64,000 nt of DNA from Microbotryum silenes-acaulis. Lineage: Eukaryota; Basidiomycota; Microbotryomycetes; Microbotryales; Microbotryaceae. Location: the NCBI GenBank assembly GCA_003665825.1, contig QPFY01000013.1:496001-560000 (forward strand), written 5' to 3'. The notes under the pieces are model-generated. The model did not search any database, was not told the origin of the DNA, and worked only from the letters and a program-made list of their open reading frames with translations. The position numbers were made by a program, and so were the translations under genes. Shown here in pieces: positions 22,465-34,000 of the stretch. Numbering within the stretch: the stretch's first letter is position 1; each line of letters starts with the position of its first letter.

Positions 22465-23979
22465 ATGAGCCATAACGGTGCCGTTGCGGGATCGGACCAA
22501 AGCACGTCTGGTCGGGGCGTCGGCCTCTCGGCGGCTACGACTGGAGGAGCCAAGGTCATGAACTCCAAACGCGGGAGGAAGCAAGACGACAGCTTGCAAC
22601 CGTCTGTGAGTTACGAGTTTCCCGTGGATGCAGCATCGTACTGAATTATGGCTTCTGACTCTGTGTGGGCCCCTTGACCTTGGCTCGGCTCGTCTCGTTC
22701 GCCGTCGACGCAGCGCGCTCGCGACGTGCAACGCGCCTTTCGAGCCCGACGAGCGGAGCACCTGTCGGCACTCGAGGACAAGGTCCGGACGTTGCAGCAA
22801 GAGAATGCCGAGTTAAAGCGCGAGCTGGCATACTACAAGGGCGAAACGAACTGCCCCGTCGCCTCGACTTCGACCAGTCAGGACGCCACCGCTGCGGGTG
22901 CTTCGACTTCGGCTCGTTCGGCTACGACCGAATCCGCCGCAACTTTGACGTCCGCGAGAAAGGCTTCCGTCTCCTCCGGCCCCGGGTCGCGCAGGGGGGT
23001 CAAGCGAACCAAGAGCAGTAGCAAGGACCCGTCCCCAGCCTCGATCTTGCACGAGGACAGGTACAAGGAAGAGCCGTCGCGATCATCGCTCGCTCCCGGG
23101 CATCTGCCGCTTGAAGATGAGCAAAGCCGATCTATGTCACAGGACCAGAACCAGGGACCGCGGCACAAGCCCTGGGGCCTTGGTACTACCACGACCTACG
23201 CTTGGCAACCCACGCAGCAGATCTACACCCCGCCCCCTCCTGCCGCTGCTACCCCGTCGGCACCTCCCTGGTCCCCCCCTTCGTACTCGACCCTTCCGCA
23301 GCAGGATCCTTCCGAAGTTGTCGGTGACTCTCCCCAACTGCCCGAGCGACCTGCGATGTCTCCGCTTCCCTCAAAGCGCAGGAGGCCGTCGTCGACGACG
23401 ACATCGATGGAGTCAAACACCGACTCGCCCATGTCTCCGACGTATCCGATCCACGGCTCTGCTCCCTCCGCGACCACGGGCGCCGCTCCAGCGGATCCCA
23501 AGACCAATTCGGCCGCGTCAGTCCTCGTCGAGTGGAGCAAGCACGCCTCGGCACGGTCGTGCTCGACCACATCGAGCTCGTGCTGCGCCCCTTCGGTGCC
23601 GGCCCCTTCGGCCGATCTTACGGCGCGAGAATTGTGTGGTCCCTCGGCCGATGCGGATTGCTGTCAACAACCTCACGCCGGAGACTCGACGATCGAGGTG
23701 AGGACGGCGGGATCTCAGAACGAGCACGAGGGCGAAAACGGGAGCCGCCACTATTTGCTCTCAGTCTTTGGCGGACCGGAGGGGAATGCGAGCACAAACG
23801 CGAATGCGAAGAGGCTTGGGACGGCGAAAATCAAGAATATCGCGTACGACCCGAACCTGTGTTGCGGTGGGCTGATCGATTGCAGTGGGCCGTTGTTTGA
23901 GAACAGTAGCCTTCCGGCGGAGCAGGCGCTCGCTTTGGCCGAGGCGAGTCGGGCCGTCGAGTCTGGCGCAGTGGCATGA
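22465..23979 (+). CDS. bZIP transcription factor with Cys-rich C-terminal half (468 aa)
   Basis: Exons join(22465..22605, 22714..23979). The basic region spans the intron: KRGRKQDD in exon 1, then RARDVQRAFRARRAEHLSAL at residues 48-67, followed by a leucine zipper with heptad spacing (LEDKVRTLQQENAELKRELA, about 67-86). The rest is Ser/Pro/Thr-rich with KRTKSSSK and KRRRPSS basic patches. The C-terminal half is rich in cysteine (SSSCCAPS, LCGPSADADCC, NLCCGGLIDCSG). Fungal bZIPs such as HapX and Yap1 use Cys clusters to sense iron-sulphur or oxidants, so a metal or redox role is possible. I do not see the canonical HapX CGFC motifs or its Hap-binding segment, so no orthologue is named. Confidence 0.8.
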
Positions 23980-24110
23980 GCTTGGCTTGGCATTCTTTCG
24001 GGGCCCAGATACTTATGCTTTTCATGTTCTCTTCCCTCCCTCTCTCGTTTTGTGGGTCTTACATGATTGGATTGTTGTACCTCCTTGCATTGCATACAAA
24101 CGGACACTCT

Positions 24111-25315
24111 TCACTGCCACGCTCGCATCGTCTCGATCGAAGGCGACCATTCGTGCCAGAGGGCGCGACCTTGCTCCAGCATGGCCGGATGAGGGTCTAT
24201 ATGCTTCCCGTGGACATCGATGTAGAGGACCCCGTCGTTGGATCTGATTTCTTGCAGCCATTTCGAAAGGGGCGGATCCTCGAGTGCTTGGTCGGCCTCG
24301 GCGGTGACAAGAGAGGGGATCGCCGAGCTGATACATTTGCCACCTGGGGAAAGAGCGTACGCCGGTGAGCTCTGATGGGTCCCATCCTTTTTCGAGCTTG
24401 CACGCATGGGCATGGGTCTGCGGACTTGCCTTGTTCGTCCGTACTGACGAAGGGAAACCACCACAAAACCCATCTCAGAAAGAACCTCGTCCACGCCGAA
24501 CTTTCCCTGTTCAAGCCCGAAGTGGGGACGAACCCAGGTGAGATGGCGACGACGTCGACGTCGTGGGTCTTGAGCGTCGATTTCCAGTAGTGTGCGTTCG
24601 CCATTTGGGTGAACTTGGTCGATCGGTAACGTTCCATCGAGAGTGTCGAGGGGGACTTGAGGATCGTGGGGAGGGACGCGACGGAAGAGGCGGGAATCTT
24701 GGTGTGGAGGCCCGAGGAGGTGACGATGATGCGAGGATGGGGAACTGAGCTGGTGGGTTTGAGGAGTGGGGAGACGAGATGCAGTAGCATGTGCTGAGCT
24801 AGGGGCGAGTTCCAAATTGGCGAAAGATCGACAGGGGTTAGCATGATGAGCTACGCCTGGCCAGCAGAGCCGTTTCGCGACTGACCGAATGTATTGACGA
24901 TCGCTTCTTTGCACCATCCACCTGAGAGTGCCTCAAACTTGGCGGTGTAGACGCCGGCATTGAGAAGGATGCACTGGATGCCCCCTTCGTGCCGATCCGG
25001 CGCGTCGGTTCGTGCTCGTGAAGCTTCTGGTGTAGATTCCGCTCCACTCCCCTCTACCAGCAGCTTGACTTGATCACTGAAGGTTCTCACACTCTCGAAC
25101 GACTCGAGATCGAGGTGTAGGACGTGTGGCTTTGGAATCTGAGAAGGCACGATGGTTGCCAACCTGGCTTGGGTCGCCGCGACGTCGCGAGCCCCGATGA
25201 TGAGTCGCCAGCTTGGGGACGCAGGAGAGGTGGCAGAAGGGACGTGGCTGAACAAGTGTCGAAGAGCTTGAAGACCGAGACCGGACGAGCAACCGGTGCA
25301 CAAGAGGGTCGGCAT
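24111..25315 (-). CDS. Short-chain dehydrogenase/reductase
   Basis: Start ATG at 25,315 gives MPTLLCTGCSSGLGLQAL with the TGxxxGxG nucleotide-binding motif at residues 7-14. The catalytic Ser lies in IIVTSSGLH and the YxxxK pair in RYRSTKF. Intron 1 is 24,799-24,885 (donor GTCAGT) and joins VNTF to AQHMLLHL. A second intron appears to use a GC donor (GCAAGT), joining STDEQ to GGKCISSAIPS, the usual SDR 'EEGA' segment. The C-terminus, RALWHEWSPSIETMRAWQ, then reads to 24,111. Substrate is unknown. Alternative, more distal in-frame codons exist upstream, but this is the first ATG placed close to the Rossmann motif. It converges on the bZIP gene with 130 bases between stops. Confidence 0.8.
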
Positions 25316-25770
25316 CGTAGTGTCTGCGGGCAAGGAAGGAAGGCTTTCCCGGATAGCGGGCGGGTTGTTCAAGTGGGGTACAAAGTGGGGGAACGCGCCG
25401 GCGCAGCTGGAAAGCGCGCAGTGGAATTATCTTGCGGTCGACATTTCCGTGGTCTCGGAGGGCGGCATTATTGCTTTGGAACGGGACACTGGGCTGCTGT
25501 TACGCGTGCTTTGCGACAATGATAATTAAAAACACAGGTCTTGGGAGGGCGCTGGCTCAGGTCCGCCTGCAGACTTGGGCATTTGATCCGTTTTTCGCTC
25601 GGCCGCCGGGTCAACCAAATATTTCCGGGAGCTCCAGCAGCGGCAGGGTGAGAGCGGATAGTGTCGATAATCTCTAAACACATTTTGGGGATCGCACCGT
25701 ATCTTGCCACCATTTTGTGGGAGAGTTTACCCGAAGTCATGGGTTTCTGGAGGCGGGAGCGCAGTGGGAG

Positions 25771-27997
25771 CGCTGTAGGACCCCCGAAAGCCCAGCCAGA
25801 GGCGCATGTGGAAAAACGCCCTTTTTTGGCCTTTTTGTCAAAGTTTTTTTACCCTATTTTGGCCCCAAAATATCAAAATTTCACATGCGCCTCGGAAATA
25901 TTATCAAAATGTGTTCTACATGCTCCAAAAATCGCTCAAAAGTCCTCGAAAACGCGTTCCGAGCGTTTGCGGGCGCGCGGCGGCCGATCGAAAGTGGCTT
26001 GCGGCGCGCGTCGCTTCAGCTGGTGTCGCGCGTGGCTCCAGGCATCAAACAAGCCTTCCTGGCTTGACTGGCAGGCTCGCTACTTCGTTGTCAGACTTCC
26101 GGTTTGCTGAACTTGAGCTCTTTGTATCCGCGGTGGCATTTGCGGCTTGTAGAGGTTCTGCTGGCGGCATCTCCATCAGCAACTTTGCCACTCGCGCTTA
26201 GTGCAATTTAGCGCACCGGAGATTATAGAAAACGAGCTAAATTTCACAAAAAGTGCGCTTTTGGCACTAAAGTGCGCTAAATTACACTAAATTGCACTAA
26301 AGCGGGAGTGGCAAAGTTGCTGATGTCGCAGGCCGGGCACGCTCCGAAGGGAGGCAAATCTTTGCTCGGCATGTGCGCTCGTGCTGATTATGCGCTCGTC
26401 AGTAAAGTGAGGTAAGGTCCGTGGTTGAACGATATGTAGTCTTTGGCGGGCCTAATGAATCGATGACCTGTCGACCATCAATCATGCGGAACGGCATAGT
26501 GCCATCAATGAGGGGAATGGAAGAGCATGCTTTCGTGATGAGGCGAAGCTCCTGTACGACGATATTTGAAAGTACAACCAACGACGCAAGCGCGCTGTTG
26601 TCACTTTGCTGTAGATGTAGCGCACTGTAGCAGACAAGACCTGTGTCAAGTGAGAACGTCACAGCTCAACTGCCATTCAAAGCATCGTACCAATTCCAAT
26701 GGACAGCGCTTCTTCTCCATAAGCAGTTTGATCGCAGCTGAGTGAATGCATGCCACGCTTGAGGCCAAAGCAGACCAGAGATCCGATCTCCAATGTTGTG
26801 GTAGTGGTTACAGTTCCGCCGTCAAGCGATCCAAAATGAGGATAGCGTTGTGCTAGCGCTCCGTCTGCTTGTCTCCAAACATTAGATCCAGTTGCCTTCG
26901 CTCCTAAATTCAGCGACAACTCACTTGAATGCGGCCATCCTCAGTATAGACATTCTTCTGGATCCTCGTGTGTTGTGAGCGCTCGGGCCATCTGGTCACC
27001 TCCAGTCCAGCGAAAGCTCCTTGTCGTGCCCGCCATGTCTTCGCAGCGAGATGGTCCCATGGACTGTACCAACCCTTTCAAGACGCATGAGTGTGCTGCA
27101 CTGCGTCCTTCCTCTGTATTGCTAACCCCCTACGTCTGCCTCTCCGCGAGTGGGTCGCTCGATTCCATCGGCCTCCCTTGAGTAGAACAGCTTGAGGTGG
27201 CTACACTTATGAGCAGCTTGATGGGCAATCAGGTTGGCCAGTTCAGCGAGAAATTGGTATCGCGAGCATCGATAACTTGAGGCGGAAGTTTCAAGTGTGT
27301 GGGCTGTGTAGAACCGAACACGCGTGAGCTTAGACCGAAATTTCGATAGTTGAGCTTGATAGACGCACGATTGGTCGTGAGGAGCTGTTTGCCTTCTCAA
27401 CGGCCTCGAGTAGTAGATGATAAGGTCGAGTACTGGGTGGGCTCGTCTTTGGACAACTCGATGTGAAGAGACGCGTCGGCGGGAGCGACATCGAAGGCGA
27501 GGAGCTCGGCGGTCGTCATGTTGGTGAGCGGTGATAATCAATCGAAGGCATCGTTCAAATAGTAGGCCTGCATGGGATGATGTTGTCGTGCTATGCTCCA
27601 ATCTCGGACCGAAGTGAAGCGGAACGGAACTTTTTTTTTTTTGTAACCCTTCAATATCTAATCGGCCTAATCCCTCACAGCCACTTAACTCAAGTGATTA
27701 CCGAAGATGGCTAGTCCTAAGTGATTTGTTCAAGCGCGAGCATCGCGAAACGCGTCTCGAAGTGAAGGCAAACGGGCCCAAAGTCATGCCCTAGGCTGCT
27801 CAGGGTAGGCCAAAATTGGGCCAACCCACGGGAAAAATGTCAAAATCTGCAAAGGCGCCTTGGGGGCAAAACGTGTGTTTCATCCCAAAATGTCATTTTT
27901 TTGCATTGCGCCTCGACGATTTTCAGGATTTTGGGTCCTCAAAATGTCAAAAATAAAATAAAATGCGCTTCCGGCTGGGCTTTCGGGGGTCCTAGCG
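25771..27997. repeat. Inverted repeat pair, about 36 bp, 2.2 kb apart
   Basis: Bases 25,771-25,806 and 27,962-27,997 are reverse complements with few mismatches around the core GGCTGGGCTTTCGGGGGTCC. Just inside each end is AT-rich DNA containing TTTTGGCCCCAAAAT-like and GCGCMATG-like sequences. This could mark the ends of a decayed 2.2 kb element or two solo copies of a dispersed repeat. No transposase was recognised between them. Confidence 0.55.
26174..26325. mobile_element. MITE-like hairpin element, about 152 bp
   Basis: Bases CATCAGCAACTTTGCCACTC at the left end are matched exactly in inverse at the right end. Complementarity continues inward through CGCTTWAGTGCAATTTAG, so nearly the whole segment can fold on itself. 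The AT-rich interior repeats GCGCTAAATT/CACTAAA motifs. Small, non-coding and almost fully palindromic, it fits a MITE. No clear target duplication was found; TC lies on both sides. Confidence 0.7.
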
Positions 27998-28917
27998 CTT
28001 TTCCCCTCCGATGTCTCGATCGGATGCCAATGGGGTTCTCGAGCGCGGGAAGGGAATTGCGACCTTCCTTGTGTATCTTTCAGTTTGTTTGGTTGTGTTG
28101 GGATGAGGAAGATGATTAATCTTCCTGGACGAGACCCTGGGATGATGCGTACACCCCAATTCCCGAACCCCCGGTTCGGACAGGCGCCCTGGCGCCGAAA
28201 GCGTACCACAGGTCACGCCCCCCACATTCACAACCAAAGAAACACAGCGAAAGGTGCCTACGTTACAACGCATGAATCGAGTGCAAGCTTGCCAGCCTTG
28301 CTCAGCACTTGGATTGCAATCCTCTTGTGCTGCCGCCAATACCTGTCGAAGGCATCCGATGACCAACGGCCAAGGTTTCGGATGTGATCCGTGTACACCT
28401 TTACGAAGGTAAAACGACCTCACAAACAAACAAAGGTACACGACATCGCAGACACAGGGATACGCAACTCTGTACGAACGAAGCTCCACCTTCCACGAAG
28501 GGAGTCAGATATCTCAGCCTATCGCCCACAGGGGCTCTCACGCCGCCCGCAGCAACTCGCGCCCCGCTGGAAACTTCGACAGTGGTGTAAGTCCCAGTCG
28601 TGGGGCCTTGCAAGTAACAGGATACGAGTATGTATTCCAAAGAATAAACTGGTCAGAAGGGAAGAGAGAGTCTACTTCCCGACAAGGCTTAAGGCCAGAC
28701 GCGCGTCAGGCCTTGAGTAACTACGGAGTATTACACTCTCCACCACCTAAACCAAACCCTCGTCCTCCCTTTCGCTTGAGATCCTCAAATGCCTCGTGCA
28801 TGGGCAGTTCGGTGATGCTCGGAGGGTCCGCCGGAGCAGCGCTTAGCGGGTCTGGAAAATTCAAATCCAGCACGTCAGCCCTCGGCTGCGCAGGAAGGGG
28901 CAACGCCCAGTTGGTCC

Positions 28918-29091
28918 GTCGGGACCGGGCGTCTACACGTACGCGGACGTGAGGAAGCGCGAACGGTGGGGGATTCGACCCCTGAACCAGAGAACGGAGG
29001 CACGCGACGCGATGCCTGAGAGGTAACGACCTCAGAAAGTGCCACAGAGCTCGTCGGGACCGGGCATCTACACGTACGCGGACGTGAGGCG
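28918..29091. repeat. Direct repeat pair, 37 bp
   Basis: GTCGGGACCGGGCGTCTACA and the following CGTACGCGGACGTGAGG occur at 28,918-28,954 and, with one change, at 29,054-29,091. On the minus strand they add a repeated VRVRVDARSRR to an open frame of 164 codons. Both lie at the 3' side of the gag-like pseudogene. Confidence 0.75.
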
Positions 29092-29150
29092 GAAGTGACG
29101 GCACGACACGAGAGTGGGGAAAGGTTGGTGATACAGACGCGCCAACTCGG

Positions 29151-30098
29151 TCATGCGGACCCGACGTGGGTATAAGCCTCATGCTGGCCTTTACAGAAAG
29201 AACACGCGTGTTCACGAACGCAGGATTGGACGCAACCCCTGACGTTATAGTTGGTGCAGGCTGCCGCCCGCGGCACAGCGCTGAGCGGAACCACCGAAGT
29301 TACGACTACCACTGCAGGCGCAACCACTACAGGTTTGAGGAGAGGAAGAATCGGCTTCCAATCCTCGCCCTCCAGCGTTGCCTCCTCCATGGCTTGAATG
29401 CGGCCACGCGCCTCGATGAGATCGTCCACCGGGCGCTCCATCGCCCGGGCCCACGATGACTGGTGCTCGGCCGCGAGCTCAGCCCACTTCATGGCGACGT
29501 TGAGGGCAGCCGAGACGTGAGCCATGATCGACTGGTCGAAGGGTCCGAAAACCTTTGTCTTCGAGACCTTGAATGCCGACCACCACAAAGAACGAACCGT
29601 CAAGTCCGCATGTACCAGTTCGAGTCACAGGTCCGCATCGCAACGGACTCGAAGTGGCGGTCAAACATCTCCGAAGGCGACTGTGCGCTTCCGACGATGA
29701 TCGAGGCCGTCATCGGGTCGACCGCTCCTTGATAAGGAGCGCATAGGAATAGCGCGCGCCCTGCCATTGCGTGCGCGGCAGGCAACCGTCGAAGACCAGA
29801 CCCGCCTGCATCCGCGCCTTGAAACCCACACCATAATCCAGACTCATCTTGACTTGTTGGTGTCGTAACAGACACGACATCGGAGGATCCTTGCGATCCT
29901 TTGCCCACTTGATCATTTCGGCAGATGCCGAACAAGGCCGCCGTCGTAAGTGGTACACGTCGTCGTGTCTAGTAGGGCGCCGGAGAGTTGCATCGGGGGC
30001 AATTGCGGGGCCACGCCCGCGGCGCCACCGATCGTTGCCGCCGGCGACTCTGTAGATGAGGGCGCGGCGTGGTCGTTGGTTGAGCTCGAAGCAGTCGT
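29151..30098 (-). pseudogene. Decayed gag-like ORF with CCCH finger
   Basis: Successive minus-strand frames read as one broken protein. It runs from MTTASSSTNDHAAPSS (30,098) and IKWAKDRKDPPMSCLLRH to DGCLPRTQWQGARYSYALL, PMTASIIVGSAQSPSEMFD and FGPFDQSIMAHVSAALNVA. It ends CTNYNVRGC-VQSCVREH-ACSFCKGQH. The tail has C-x7-C-x3-C-x3-H spacing, close to a CCCH zinc finger, followed by CxxC-x3-H. At least two frame changes and a stop interrupt it. Basidiomycete retroelements often carry such a finger at the end of a gag-like protein, so I read it as a transposon relic. No reverse transcriptase or recombinase was seen next to it. Confidence 0.5.
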
Positions 30099-30159
30099 CA
30101 TTACCGGTACCAATAGGGTCGAAAAGTTTCGCGAGTGTAGAGGCAATAAGCACTGCCGT

Positions 30160-31085
30160 TCGAGCGAAACGAATAAGGTGCAGAAGCGAACAGGCATTTC
30201 TCTCGCCTACTCCACTCTAAGCGCATGCGCGCCACCCCAAGGGGGGGCGGCCCACCCGTCGCTGTGCATTGGCCGGCCAATCAGCACTGAATGTTTAAAC
30301 TCCGGTGGGTCAGCGCCAGGCGCCAGTCAGCGCCAGTCCTATTAGGCTAGCCCCAACTCGCCGGTTGGTCCTTCAAATTCCGAAGCGCCGACAACAACCA
30401 TCGCGATTGCATCAGGTGATGGGTTCTTCGTATTGCCAGGCTGTATGTGTCGATAAAAGCGACAAAACAACAAGCTTCAGGACGAGCTTCCGTGATGAGG
30501 CTGAAAATGAGCGGGTGGCCGGTGGATTGAAGTCAGAAACCTCGACCACAGTGCGCGCACGGTCCTCTCCCCCGAGCTCGACGACTTGGTCCGGCAGGGC
30601 AGGAGCGACTCGGGGAACCTGGGAGGGTTTGGCTCCGATTAGCATCCGCCGGTCTCTGATCGCCTCGTTGTCCCTCCTCAATCGGTGAACCTGTCCGACC
30701 GAGGCGGAAAAAGGACCTGTGTACAATACGATTCGGGACCACGGGCAAGGTCCACTTGCGCTGTCGACTGCTGCATCTGACTGCACGACCCGCGTCGTCC
30801 CTGGCCAGAGCTCTCGGCGACAACGGACGAGAGGCAGTCGGTCGCGACGGGGCGGGGTGGTACAGCATTTCACCGAACTAGCATCGCTCTAGGTGAGTAT
30901 TCACCTTAGCCTAGTTCTTCCGTACCGGTCGGCTTGAACGGTCCCTGCGACCTGCAGTCCAGAAGGCTTGCGATCCGCCGAGCTCCAGAAGACTGAACCA
31001 GATCGTCTGCACCACACAGTCGTCCCGATCTGACAGGCAATTCGTACACCTCATACCCCGTAGACGATACCTGCCCCAAGCACCA
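30160..31085. other. Intergenic region upstream of the glycosyltransferase
   Basis: No gene is supported. Minus-strand open frames here are high-GC shadows. The last 200 bases before 31,086 are pyrimidine-rich and probably hold the promoter and leader of the glycosyltransferase gene. Confidence 0.5.
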
Positions 31086-34000
31086 ATGGCACCGACTCGA
31101 ACACACGCTTTTGGATCGAGGAGTCGCAACAGCTCCCGAACCTCGTTAGGCGAGCTCGCAACCGCTGCTGCTGGCCCGGGTCCCTCCTCCTCGCTCGCCC
31201 ACGGCGAAAGCTCGACGGCGTCCTCATCGCACCCGCAGTTGAGCCCTGGCACGATTCCGGGGGCCGGCGACTCGTCGTCGACCTCGTACACGGGGCCGCC
31301 GCCGCCGTACTCGGATGCGCAAGGCCCGCCGCGCTCGCGAAGCGTACCGTCGTTGCCGAATCTCAACTTCTCCTTCACGGCTCTACCGTCCTCGAGCCCG
31401 AGCCGAGGGATCATCCACGACAGCAACGGCCACGCGAACGCCCACAGCCACAGTCACATCTACAGTCAAGGTCAAGGCCACCACTACGACGTCGCTTCCC
31501 TCGCTTCCTCATCCTTGTCGTCCCACAGCGGGCACTCGCACCGACCATCGTTGCAGACCCGCCAGTCGTCGAGCTCGTTGACCTTTGCCCACCGCAGCTA
31601 CGTCGACACCGGCGCCGACGAGGAGGTCCACTTCTACCCACTCCAGGGCGGACCCCACCATCACCACCGCAATGACGGCTCGCAAAGTTTGAGCCTGTAC
31701 TACGAGAACCAACCCCCAACCCCCGACGACGAAGAGCTCGAAGAAGAAGCGATCCAGTTCCGGCCACGCGCGAGTAGGAAACTCCGCGCATCGGCCTCCG
31801 CACACGCGTCTTCGACCGCAAGAGCGACGCTCCTCGACGCGTCAGCCGCCCCGCTCGCGCACGCCACGGGTGCACAAACGACTCAGGGGGTGTACAGGAG
31901 AGGTACGGAGCACCTAGGGATGCGGACCCGAGCGTTCGCGCAGAATGGAGGCGGCGGTGAGACCGGCGGCGACCACAATGATTCCCCCGTGAGTGAACGC
32001 TCCCCTCTCCCCCCACTCGCGGCGAAGCGGCGTCTCACCCCTGTATTCGGCGGAGGACAGCGCTGATGTTTGATGCCCCACCTTGCTTTTCGTACAGTCT
32101 ACATTACCGACTTTATCGAATCCAATACCCACGCATCCATCGCCGCGGCCACCGGGCCCATTCCTGCCTCGTTCCCGGCGGTGGGCGCTGCTCTTCCACT
32201 TCATCCAGTCTTTTTCCGTCCTGCCCTCGTTTTTTGGCTTCGCCTACGCTGTGCATCGGTTCTACTCCCCCGCACCGCTTGTGCCCGCTTCGTCGACCTG
32301 GATTGACTATGGGAGGGCGGCAGGTGTGACCCAGGCTCGTAGTACGCGACTCGACTGGTTTCTCGCCGGGATGTGGGCCCTCGCATGCGCCTACTTTAGC
32401 CATTCGCTCGCCCGGGGGCTCCTGCGGCGGTGGCTCGTGTACTATTCGCTACTGCCGACAATCGTGCGCGTCTTTAGTCTGCAAGCAATCTGTTGGCCCT
32501 TGACGCTCACAACGCACCGTGTGCTCTCGTTCGACCAGCCCGTCGCGGCGTGGCTCGTCTGCGCCTCGACGGCAGCCTTCTCAGTAGGTGGAATTTCGTG
32601 TGACGCCACCAGGGACTGCAAGGATCTGACAAATGAACGCTCTTTTTCTGCCTCTCCGCAGAACGTCATCCAGATCTGGGTCACGAGCAACATCGTCGAG
32701 CGCAAGGACCAGCGAGGGCATCAACGGTGGCAGCTCCTGTCGTATGTTGTGCAAGCCGTCGTCGGACCGCCGGTGCGCTCCGAAAAATTTCGCAAAGGCG
32801 AGAGAGCGCTGAGTTGGAAGCGGGTGCTGTGGGGCACGATGGTGCCGTTTGCCGTCCTGGGCTGGATTACGACTGTCGCGCTGCTGGGGCAGCAGTTCGT
32901 GGCGCGGTACCACGGCGGTGGGGGCGTCGACCTCGGTCGGCCTAGACTCAACAGCGCGGTCGGGTCCGGTGGAGTCACCCACGGGCTCACGATCGTCGAC
33001 CTCGACCGCAACGCCGACATGCGTATCGTCATCCTTGTCACGTCGTCGTGGACGAACCGTTCGCGTGCGAACCGACAGACCTTTCGCGAGTCGTCGGTCC
33101 TGCTCTTCCCCAAGTCCTCGTCGACCATCTCGGTGACGTACCGGTTCCTCCTGGGCACCGCCCCGTCCCCGCAGACCGCGGCTCGTGAGGGGCCCGCGAT
33201 CGCAGCCGAAGCGGCGCAAAACGGCGATTTGCTGCTCGTGCCGGCGCACGACAGCTACGCCGATCTGAGCAGAAAGATTTACGAAGGGTGGAAGTGGGCG
33301 GGGCAACTCGACGTCGACTACATCTTCAAAACCGACGACGACATTCTCTTGCGCATGGACGTGCTCGCCAAGGAGTTCATCGCCCTCGGGCGGCGGCGAG
33401 AATACTGGAAGGGCTTTGCTTATTGGTCAGTTTTCCTCCTCGATGGGATGCCCGCAGAAGGGTGAGTTGCTAACGAGAGCTGTCTGGCCGCAGGGACATA
33501 CCCGCGATCAAGGACGCTTCCAACAAAAACGCCGACTTTGCGTACGACCTCTCGTCGTTCCCCCCCTACACGGCCGGCGCGCTGCACATCTTGTCGCGCG
33601 ACCTCGTGCAGCTCATCGCACCTCCTGATGCGTCGCGCCTCTTTGTCATGAACGAGGACCAGAACCTAGGGTTGTGGCTGTACCCGAGCGGAATCCGCCC
33701 CATCCACGACCGACGCATCCAGCAGGCACAAGTTTGCGAGAACGACATGGTCGCCAAGCACTTCGGTGGGCAGTACGTCGAGCCAAACGGGCTGGGGCCC
33801 AGGGAGATGTACGCCAACATCGTCGCGGGCCGCAAGCTCTGCGACGGGTTCCTGACGCGGTGGTGCGGCGTGTGCTACTCGTCGTGTCGTTCGCGCGACA
33901 ACCACTGGCGCGACTGGGGGTTCATGTGCGACGAGATGAAGGGGGCGACGTTGTCGAACCGCCCGGCGGCGCAGATCGCTTCGCTCGACGCGCCCGTCAA

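Larger units (their letters stand above)
25316..28720. other. Gene-poor region with repeat remnants
   Basis: No open frame of convincing length or domain content is present. Base composition drops in GC between about 25,830 and 26,300 and again around 27,840-27,970. It contains the inverted repeat pair and the MITE listed separately. A poly-T run lies at 27,632-27,643. Confidence 0.55.

Noticed and set aside
28960..29060. tRNA-like segment on the minus strand with a B-box-like GGGTCGAATCCCCC
   Set aside because: No acceptor stem, D-arm or anticodon loop of proper size could be drawn, and the segment is shared with a direct repeat in the gag-like region.
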